A stretch of 7,550 nt of DNA from Lachnospiraceae bacterium (GTDB taxonomy: Bacteria; Bacillota; Clostridia; Lachnospirales; Lachnospiraceae): positions 1 to 7,550 of the forward strand of contig SFGF01000138.1 in the NCBI GenBank assembly GCA_004556655.1, in the 5' to 3' direction. The notes beneath the pieces are model-generated. The model was not told where the DNA came from. It made no database searches and worked only from the letters and a program-made list of their open reading frames with translations. The translations under genes were made by a program, and so were the position numbers. This document shows positions 1 through 4,412 of this stretch, in pieces. Each line of letters opens with the position of its first letter. Position 1 is the first letter of the stretch.

Positions 1-95
1 CGGTGAAACTATCTGTTTTGGAAAAAATCTGCAAAGAGTTGGATTGTAACTTTGGAGATTTGATTGACTATGTACCAGATAACAAAGAAAAGTAA
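1..95 (+). CDS. C-terminal end of a small XRE (Cro/CI-type) helix-turn-helix regulator, partial
   Basis: The frame ending at TAA 93-95 is open to the left edge. It reads VKLSVLEKICKELDC, then NFGDLIDYVPDNKEK. The 'L..L.KIC..L.C...DL..Y.P' pattern is the usual last-helix ending of short Cro/CI-like DNA-binding proteins of Firmicutes (about 65-80 residues when whole). The recognition helix itself lies outside the window, so DNA binding cannot be checked here. The gene ends 24 bases before hsdM on the same strand with no terminator between them, so it is probably the first gene of the hsd transcript. By analogy with controller proteins of restriction-modification loci it may regulate the operon or itself; that is inference. 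An antitoxin-like or unrelated regulator is also possible. Confidence 0.7.
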   Translation, partial: VKLSVLEKICKELDCNFGDLIDYVPDNKEK

Positions 96-105
96 ATTAC
101 CTTAT

Positions 106-110
106 GGAGG
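106..110 (+). promoter_or_regulatory. Ribosome binding site of hsdM
   Basis: GGAGG lies nine bases before the ATG at 120 and decides that start. An earlier ATG at 114 is followed at once by TAA, so it cannot be the start. No promoter-like pair is apparent in the 24 bases between the regulator gene and hsdM. Confidence 0.8.
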
Positions 111-119
111 AAAATGTAA

Positions 120-1853
120 ATGGCTACGAGAAGTGCAAAAATAGATCAGAAAGCAGACCTAATATGGGCAATAGCAGATAAGCTGACCGGAGTATATAAA
201 CCACATGAATACGGAGATGTTATATTACCGCTTACAGTAATCAGACGTTTTGATTGTATTCTTTCAGATACCAAGGATGCGGTTTTGCAGAAATATGAGG
301 AAGTAAAGAATCTTCCTATGAAGGATGTTTTACTTCGTAAGGCAGCAGAAAAAGATTTTTATAACACCAGCAAATATACATTTGAGAGACTTATGGATGA
401 TCCGGACCATATTGAAGAGAATTTCAGAGATTATCTGAATGGATTCTCAGCAAATGTGCAGGACATCCTTGAGAAGTTCAAGTTTGATGGTCACATCACC
501 ACTATGGCAAATAAGGGAATTCTTTATATTGTTTTAAAGGAATATACAACAGATAGAGGAAATCTTCACCCAAATGAAATCTCTAACCTTGAAATGGGCT
601 ATATCTTTGAAGAGATTATAAGAAGATTTTCCGAGTCTCATAATGAAGATGCCGGACAGCATTACACTCCAAGAGAAGTTATCCAGCTTATGGTTAATAT
701 TCTCTTCTATGATGATAATGATATTCTTTCTGGCAATAATGTAGCAAAAACAATTTATGACCCGGCATGTGGAACCGGAGGTATGCTTTCTGTTGCAGAG
801 GAATATTTACATAGTCTGAATGCTTCTACGGAACTTGTATCCTTCGGACAGGAAATTAACGATCAGACATTTGCAATTTGTAAGGCAGATATGCTGATTA
901 AGGGTAACAATGCAGATTATATCAAGGATGGTAACACATTATCAGATGACCAGTTTGCAGGCAGTACCTTTGATTATATCCTTTCCAATCCTCCGTTTGG
1001 ACGTGAGTGGAAGAATGAAAAGGCAAAAGTAGAGGAAGAGGCAAAGCTTGGCTTCGGAGGAAGATTTGGAGCAGGACTTCCGGCAGCAAGCGATGGACAG
1101 ATGCTCTTTCTTATGACAGCGATATCAAAGATGAAAGATATTGATAAAGGTGGAAGCAGAATAGCAATCATTCATAATGGTTCACCACTCTTTACAGGAG
1201 ATGCAGGAAGCGGACCTTCTGAAATCAGAAGATATATTCTCGAAAATGATTTGCTTGAGGCGATCATTGCTTTACCGAATGATATTTTCTACAACACAGG
1301 AATTGCAACCTATATCTGGGTATTGTCAAATAAAAAGGCAGGTACAGTCAGAGAGGGCAAAGTACAGCTAATCAATGCCAATGATATGTTTGTGAAGAGA
1401 AGAAAAGCATTGGGAAATAAGCGAAATGATATTTCTGAGGAAGATATCGCTGAGATTACAAAGATTTATGGTGATTTCACGGCGAGTGAAATTAGTCAGA
1501 TTTATGATAACGAGGATTTTGGCTATACCAAGATTACAGTAGAAAGACCGCTCCGTGATGAAGAAGGCAATTTGGTATTAAAAAAGGGAAAGAAACAGCC
1601 GGATACGAGTCTTCGTGATACAGAAAATGTTCCACTGAAAGAGGATATTAAAGAATATTTTGAGAGAGAAGTATTGCCATTTGCACCGGATGCATGGATT
1701 GATGAGAAAAAGTCAAAGGTGGGATATGAAATTCCGTTTACAAGATATTTTTACAAGTATGAAGCTCCAAGACCTTCTGCAGAGATAATGGCAGAGATTA
1801 TGGATTTGGAGACTGAACTGTCCGGAAGTCTTGAGGAGGTATTTGACCTATGA
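120..1853 (+). CDS. hsdM: Type I restriction-modification DNA methyltransferase subunit HsdM
   Basis: HsdM transfers a methyl group from S-adenosylmethionine to N6 of adenine in the target chosen by HsdS, and is required for both modification and restriction complexes. The protein has 577 residues. A helical N-terminal HsdM domain covers about residues 8-150, followed by the N6-methyltransferase fold at about 160-480. The SAM-binding motif I is DPACGTGGM at 214-222, and catalytic motif IV is NPPFG at 290-294. The stretch after motif IV (GFGGRFGAGLP) is typical of the family. The C-terminal part (about 480-577) is charged and likely contacts HsdS. It is somewhat longer than the roughly 520-530 residues of the enterobacterial EcoR124I and EcoKI subunits. 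The stop overlaps the hsdS start (ATGA), suggesting translational coupling. No damage is seen. Identification is firm. Confidence 0.97.
   Translation: MATRSAKIDQKADLIWAIADKLTGVYKPHEYGDVILPLTVIRRFDCILSDTKDAVLQKYEEVKNLPMKDVLLRKAAEKDFYNTSKYTFERLMDDPDHIEENFRDYLNGFSANVQDILEKFKFDGHITTMANKGILYIVLKEYTTDRGNLHPNEISNLEMGYIFEEIIRRFSESHNEDAGQHYTPREVIQLMVNILFYDDNDILSGNNVAKTIYDPACGTGGMLSVAEEYLHSLNASTELVSFGQEINDQTFAICKADMLIKGNNADYIKDGNTLSDDQFAGSTFDYILSNPPFGREWKNEKAKVEEEAKLGFGGRFGAGLPAASDGQMLFLMTAISKMKDIDKGGSRIAIIHNGSPLFTGDAGSGPSEIRRYILENDLLEAIIALPNDIFYNTGIATYIWVLSNKKAGTVREGKVQLINANDMFVKRRKALGNKRNDISEEDIAEITKIYGDFTASEISQIYDNEDFGYTKITVERPLRDEEGNLVLKKGKKQPDTSLRDTENVPLKEDIKEYFEREVLPFAPDAWIDEKKSKVGYEIPFTRYFYKYEAPRPSAEIMAEIMDLETELSGSLEEVFDL
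1833..1840 (+). promoter_or_regulatory. Ribosome binding site of hsdS, inside the end of hsdM
   Basis: GAGGAGGT lies nine bases before the hsdS ATG at 1850 and within the last codons of hsdM. With the 4-base stop/start overlap it supports coupled translation of M and S, which fits the need for a fixed subunit ratio. Confidence 0.8.
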
Positions 1854-2362
1854 GAGAGATGAAGGATAGTGGGGTGAAGTGGGTAGGTGAAATCCCTTCT
1901 AGTTGGAAAGTATATAAGGTTAAACAAATTGCTGACAGCAATAATGATGTTCTTCCAGAAAATTATGAAGAAGAGCAAGAAATTGATTACATAGAGATTG
2001 GTTCTGTTACATATGAACATGGGGTAAGAACAACAGAAAAAATGAAATTTGGTAATGCACCAAGTAGGGCAAGACGTATTGTACATAATGGTGATACTAT
2101 TATTTCAACTGTGAGAACATATTTAAAAGCCATTGCATATATTAATGATTCCTTAGCAGATAAAATTGTATCTACGGGTTTTTCGGTAGTGACACCACAT
2201 AAAGATGTTGTCGCAAAATTTTTATATTATGCATTGAGTACACATTCTTTTATATCAAATGTAGAAGCTCATTCTGTTGGCATTAGTTATCCTGCAATAA
2301 ATAATACTAATTTGATGGATTTGAAAATTGTATTACCAATGCAACGTGAACAGATACAAATT

Positions 2363-2482
2363 GCTAGTTATTTGGATGCCAAGTGCTCAAAGATTGATGA
2401 AATTATTGAAAAGCAGCAGGCAATTATTGAAAAGTTAAAGGAATACAAATTTTCAATTATTACGGAAGCTGTAACAAAGGGA
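2363..2482 (+). repeat. Central conserved coiled-coil repeat of hsdS (copy 1)
   Basis: Codes for 40 residues from ASYLDAKC to TEAVTKG. The copy at 4278-4397 (ADYLDSKC to YEVVTGK) is identical at 20 of 40 residues by my alignment, with a shared EKL.EYK core. These helices form the spacer that sets the distance between the two half-sites in type I enzymes. Such repeats can serve as sites of domain shuffling, but the DNA match here is only moderate. Confidence 0.8.
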
Positions 2483-2853
2483 ATAAATCCAGATGTAGAG
2501 CTGAAGGATAGTACTATAGATATGTGTGAACAAATACCAGTTCATTGGAGCATATCGCAAAATAGATACTTATTCTCGTTACGAGATGAAAAAAATTATA
2601 AACCATTAGAGGAAGTGAGATTACTTTCTCTTTATACTGACTTAGGAGTGTTTCCACATGGTGAACAAGAGGAAAGAGGGAATAAGGCAGTAAAGGCAGA
2701 AGGATACAAGGTGGTTTATGAGAATGATATAGTAGTAAATATTATATTGGCATGGATGGGGGCAATAGGAAGATCGGCATATGATGGGGTTACGAGTCCC
2801 GCATATGATATATATAAACCAAATGAAAATGTATGTTCAAGATATTATCATTA

Positions 2854-2883
2854 TTTATATAGGACAAAGTGGTCCTATGTCAA
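2854..2883 (-). promoter_or_regulatory. Possible outward promoter at the orfB end of the IS, antisense to hsdS
   Basis: On the minus strand a perfect -35 hexamer TTGACA (2883-2878) lies just outside the IS inverted repeat and points out of the element into hsdS. Eighteen bases on is TATAAA (2859-2854, five of six to consensus); sixteen bases on is TATATA. The -35 lies at or near the IS end and the -10 is in hsdS, so insertion would have created a hybrid promoter giving RNA antisense to hsdS and hsdM. Activity is inferred from sequence only. Confidence 0.4.
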
Positions 2884-2890
2884 GATTTAG

Positions 2891-2904
2891 TACAAATTAA
2901 AATG
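2891..2904 (+). repeat. Inverted repeat near the IS right (orfB) end
   Basis: Reads TACAAATTAAAATG into the element. Its partner on the other strand at 4159-4147 is TACAAATAAAATG, so 13 bases match with one inserted T. A pair this long and this similar, flanking the transposase genes, marks the element's ends. The terminal bases outside the pair do not align well. Confidence 0.6.
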
Positions 2905-2910
2905 AGAAGT

Positions 2911-2930
2911 TCTGCCTGCTAAGCAGCAGA
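2911..2930. repeat. Imperfect hairpin over the orfB stop codon
   Basis: TCTGC (2911-2915) pairs with GCAGA (2926-2930), and after a bulged C the inner TGC/GCA continues the stem around a TAA loop. It spans the orfB stop at 2919-2921. It might slow or end transcription leaving orfB, or shield the transposase from outside transcription, but no strong T run follows on the minus strand, so it is not called a terminator. Confidence 0.35.
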
Positions 2931-3743
2931 CAGTAACATACCCCTCTCATACAGCTTTTCATATTCGTCAGGTGATACATAGCCACAGTGGCTGTGGATT
3001 CTGACAGTGTTATAGAATGTTTCTATGTATTCGAATACCAGACGATAAGCATGGTTGTAGTTACGAATACTGAAACGATTTAACCATTCACGTTTAATAA
3101 GGGAATGGAAAGATTCGATGCAGGCATTGTCATACGGATAACCTGTATGAGAATAACTGCGTTGCATTTTTTCAGTGGCTTCGCGCCAAGCATTAGAAAC
3201 ATACTGGCTGCCACGATCCGTGTGAATAATCAAAGGGAAATCGATTTTTCGATAGGCCTTTGCTTTATTAATAGTTTCAATAACAGTGGATACTTCCATC
3301 GTGTCAGAAAGTGTCCATGCGATGATTTTTCTGGCAAATAAGTCCATGATGCAATTAAGGTATACAAAGCCGTCCTGCGTCCAAATGTAAGTGATGTCAG
3401 TACACCAAACGGCATTAGGACATTCTGGGTTAAACTGCTCATCAAGAATGTTGCGAAGTTCTTCACTGAAATCGGAGTCTCTCGTTGTGGTGGTCCACGG
3501 TTTAATCCACTGGGCTTTAATGCCCATTTCACGCATGTATTTACCTACGGTGCGTTCGGCGATGATTTCGCCAGCCTTGCGGAGCTCCTGAGTGATTTTG
3601 GGAGCACCATAGTTCTGTTTGGATTTGTCGTAGATTTTCTGGATTTCCTTTTTTATAGCCTCTTTACGCTGCTTTGAAGGAGAAACTTTTCGATTCAGAA
3701 AAGCTCGATATCCAGAGCGAGATACGCCTAAAAATTTCAGCAT
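2919..3743 (-). CDS. IS3-family transposase OrfB (DDE integrase catalytic part)
   Basis: OrfB supplies the catalytic core for IS3-type copy-out/paste-in transposition. From the ATG at 3743 it has 274 residues. An HTH_21-like N-terminal region lies at about 28-85, and the rve integrase core starts at about 105. The catalytic residues are visible: D116 in WCTDITYI, D176 in HTDRGSQY and E210 in DNACIESF. That leaves 33 residues between the second D and E, close to the usual 35. The end (YNTVRIHSHCGYVSPDEYE) is the standard IS3 C-terminus. The reading frame is open upstream of 3743 to 3848, where it meets the slippery site in orfA, so the working protein is probably an OrfAB fusion of 400 residues rather than OrfB alone. 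No inactivating change is seen. Confidence 0.95.
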   Translation of the reverse strand: MLKFLGVSRSGYRAFLNRKVSPSKQRKEAIKKEIQKIYDKSKQNYGAPKITQELRKAGEIIAERTVGKYMREMGIKAQWIKPWTTTTRDSDFSEELRNILDEQFNPECPNAVWCTDITYIWTQDGFVYLNCIMDLFARKIIAWTLSDTMEVSTVIETINKAKAYRKIDFPLIIHTDRGSQYVSNAWREATEKMQRSYSHTGYPYDNACIESFHSLIKREWLNRFSIRNYNHAYRLVFEYIETFYNTVRIHSHCGYVSPDEYEKLYERGMLLSAA

Positions 3744-3820
3744 TCCGGAAGTAGAGACGCGGCGTCCAGTAACTTTAGATGCCTCTACTTTGGCAGAAAC
3801 TTCAGTGTAGATAGCTTCTG

Positions 3821-4120
3821 TTAATCTTTCCCCAGAATGCCGATGGCTTTTTTTAACACATCAAGAGCATCCTGAGCGTCGCGAAGCTCGCGCTTAAGAC
3901 GTGCGATTTCCTTGGCTTCATCGGATTCGTAATTACCAGAACCCCTAACAGGAATGTCGCCTTCATTGTCTCGGAATTGCGCTTCCCATCTGGCAAGAGT
4001 GCTGACTCCGATGCCAAGATTCTTGGCACATTCTACCTGAGTGAGATCCGGATGTTCTTTTCGATAGTTGATAGCATCCAACTTAAATTGTTTGGTGTGT
4101 TGAGTTTTCTTACATGACAT
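3821..4120 (-). CDS. IS3-family transposase OrfA (DNA-binding part)
   Basis: OrfA has 99 residues. It holds a helix-turn-helix of the HTH_Tnp_1 type (about 24-48, with VECAKNLGIGVSTLARWE), which binds the terminal repeats. A leucine-zipper-like helix follows (about 67-95, ARLKREL then ALDVLKKAIGIL) for multimerisation, as known for IS3-family OrfA. The start at 4120 has AGGAGG eight bases upstream. Orf A alone usually acts as a regulator; the fusion with OrfB is the transposase. The reading frame ends at TAA 3823-3821, 25 bases past the slippery heptamer. The protein appears intact. Confidence 0.93.
   Translation of the reverse strand: MSCKKTQHTKQFKLDAINYRKEHPDLTQVECAKNLGIGVSTLARWEAQFRDNEGDIPVRGSGNYESDEAKEIARLKRELRDAQDALDVLKKAIGILGKD
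3848..3854 (-). promoter_or_regulatory. Programmed -1 frameshift site joining orfA and orfB
   Basis: On the minus strand the orfA codons TTA AAA AAA GCC contain A AAA AAA in the exact X XXY YYZ phase. Slipping back one base gives ...AAA AGC CAT CGG..., which stays open for 35 codons to the orfB ATG and then through orfB. The product is 91 residues of OrfA plus 309 residues, 400 in all. The site, phase and position are those used by IS3-family elements. Efficiency and any stimulating structure are not shown. Confidence 0.8.
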
Positions 4121-4128
4121 GATGAGTT

Positions 4129-4134
4129 CCTCCT
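4129..4134 (-). promoter_or_regulatory. Ribosome binding site of orfA
   Basis: AGGAGG on the minus strand (CCTCCT at 4129-4134 on +) lies eight bases before the orfA ATG and fixes that start. Because it belongs to the IS, the element must extend beyond 4136. Confidence 0.75.
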
Positions 4135-4140
4135 CTTGTT

Positions 4141-4146
4141 ATTATA
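4141..4146 (-). promoter_or_regulatory. Consensus -10 box at the orfA end of the IS
   Basis: TATAAT on the minus strand, pointing into the IS about 20 bases before the orfA ATG. In the integrated state the best -35 at 17 bases is TTCACC (4169-4164), which lies in flanking hsdS and is weak. In a circular IS intermediate the TTGACA of the other end would be brought in front of it, as in IS3-family junction promoters. Role inferred. Confidence 0.45.
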
Positions 4147-4159
4147 CATTTTATTTGTA
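4147..4159 (-). repeat. Inverted repeat near the IS left (orfA) end
   Basis: On the minus strand TACAAATAAAATG, partner of 2891-2904. With one more outward step it reads TGATACAAAT, which would give the TG start common in IS3 elements, but the other end reads TAGTACAAAT at the same offset, so the terminal bases are uncertain. Confidence 0.6.
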
Positions 4160-4277
4160 TCAAGGTGAATGTTATAAATATGGACGTGGAATAATGGCGA
4201 TGCGCTGGAGGACATATTCATCAGAGTTTAAAAGTATTAAAGTGCCTGTACCACCTTATATCGAACAATGTCAAATA

Positions 4278-4397
4278 GCAGATTATTTAGATAGTAAATG
4301 TGAGATGCTTGATAAAACAATAGCTGATAGAAACAAAGCAATTGAAAAACTTCAGGAATACAAAAAATCCCTCATCTACGAGGTTGTCACAGGAAAA
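4278..4397 (+). repeat. Distal conserved coiled-coil repeat of hsdS (copy 2)
   Basis: Partner of 2363-2482; 20 of 40 residues are identical in the encoded helices. It normally packs antiparallel against copy 1 to close the circular HsdS fold. The IS separates it from copy 1, so the 5' fragment has only one of the two helices. Confidence 0.8.
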
Positions 4398-4399
4398 AA

Positions 4400-4404
4400 G
4401 GAGG
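4400..4404 (+). promoter_or_regulatory. Ribosome binding site of hsdR, in the last codons of hsdS
   Basis: GGAGG, part of a longer AAGGAGGTG, lies eight bases before the hsdR ATG at 4413 and overlaps the hsdS end. hsdR can therefore be translated even when hsdS translation stops early, provided the transcript reaches it through the IS. Confidence 0.8.
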
Positions 4405-4412
4405 TGTAGCTC

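Larger units (their letters stand above)
1850..2890 (+). pseudogene. hsdS: HsdS specificity subunit, 5' part, interrupted by an IS element
   Basis: HsdS reads the two halves of the bipartite target and scaffolds the complex. The open frame gives 346 residues. It starts with the classic KDSGVKWVGEIPSSW opening of target-recognition domain 1 (about 5-165), which ends in the PMQREQ turn. The central conserved coiled coil follows (172-211, from ASYLDAKC to AVTKG). The second domain opens at residue 219 with a matching KDSTIDMCEQIPVHW and continues to YYHYLYRTK (about 340). The frame then runs into IS sequence and stops at TAG 2888-2890, so the last few residues are IS-derived. Missing are the end of domain 2 and the distal coiled coil, which lie beyond the IS at 4155-4409. 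Joined in frame the two parts make about 424 residues, a normal HsdS length. The fragment may still be translated and might act as a shortened specificity subunit (inference). Confidence 0.93.
2870..4160 (-). mobile_element. IS3-family insertion sequence within hsdS (ends approximate)
   Basis: The element is about 1.28 kb and encodes orfA (3821-4120) and orfB (2919-3743 or longer) on the minus strand, opposite to hsd. These are the two-gene layout, DDE integrase domain and frameshift of the IS3 family. Near-terminal inverted repeats lie at 2891-2904 and 4147-4159. The exact ends are not settled. Removal of 1285 bases (for example 2870-4154) restores hsdS in frame, giving YRTK(L/W)YQGECYKYGRGI. 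The flanking bases TGGT (2870-2873) and TTGT (4155-4158) would then be an imperfect duplication. Removal of 1282 bases also restores the frame and leaves a 3-base TAT duplication (2876-2878 and 4158-4160). Family identity is firm; the boundaries are within about 15 bases. Confidence 0.88.
4155..4409 (+). pseudogene. hsdS: HsdS specificity subunit, 3' part, cut off by the IS
   Basis: This is the continuation of the hsdS frame after the IS. It carries the end of target-recognition domain 2 (LYQGECYKYGRGIMAMRW to VPVPPYIEQ) and the distal coiled coil (ADYLDSKC to YEVVTGKKEV). The gene ends at TAG 4407-4409, three bases before hsdR. An in-frame ATG exists at 4119, inside the IS and without a ribosome binding site; another at 4194 has only a weak purine-rich stretch ahead. 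So this remnant is probably not made well, if at all. The sequence itself is undamaged, so precise loss of the IS would restore the gene. Start coordinate is approximate because the IS end is. Confidence 0.88.

Noticed and set aside
974..1371. Open frames of 64-65 codons on both strands inside hsdM
   Set aside because: They lie wholly within hsdM, have no ribosome binding site and encode low-complexity or out-of-frame peptides.
2911..2930. Rho-independent terminator at the end of orfB
   Set aside because: The hairpin is short with a bulge and lacks a following T run, so it is listed only as a hairpin.
3105..3591. Plus-strand and alternate minus-strand open frames within orfB
   Set aside because: They overlap the DDE core of orfB, whose catalytic motifs fix the true frame; no ribosome binding sites or recognisable domains.
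2880..4164. TCAAG at both sides as a 5-base target duplication of the IS
   Set aside because: It is the longest direct repeat near the ends, but removal would leave hsdS out of frame and the circle promoter spacing at 11 bases; kept only as an alternative.
1850..4409. Phase-variable hsdS by simple repeats or inversion
   Set aside because: No tandem repeat tract or inverted hsdS copy is present in the window; the split is fully explained by the IS.
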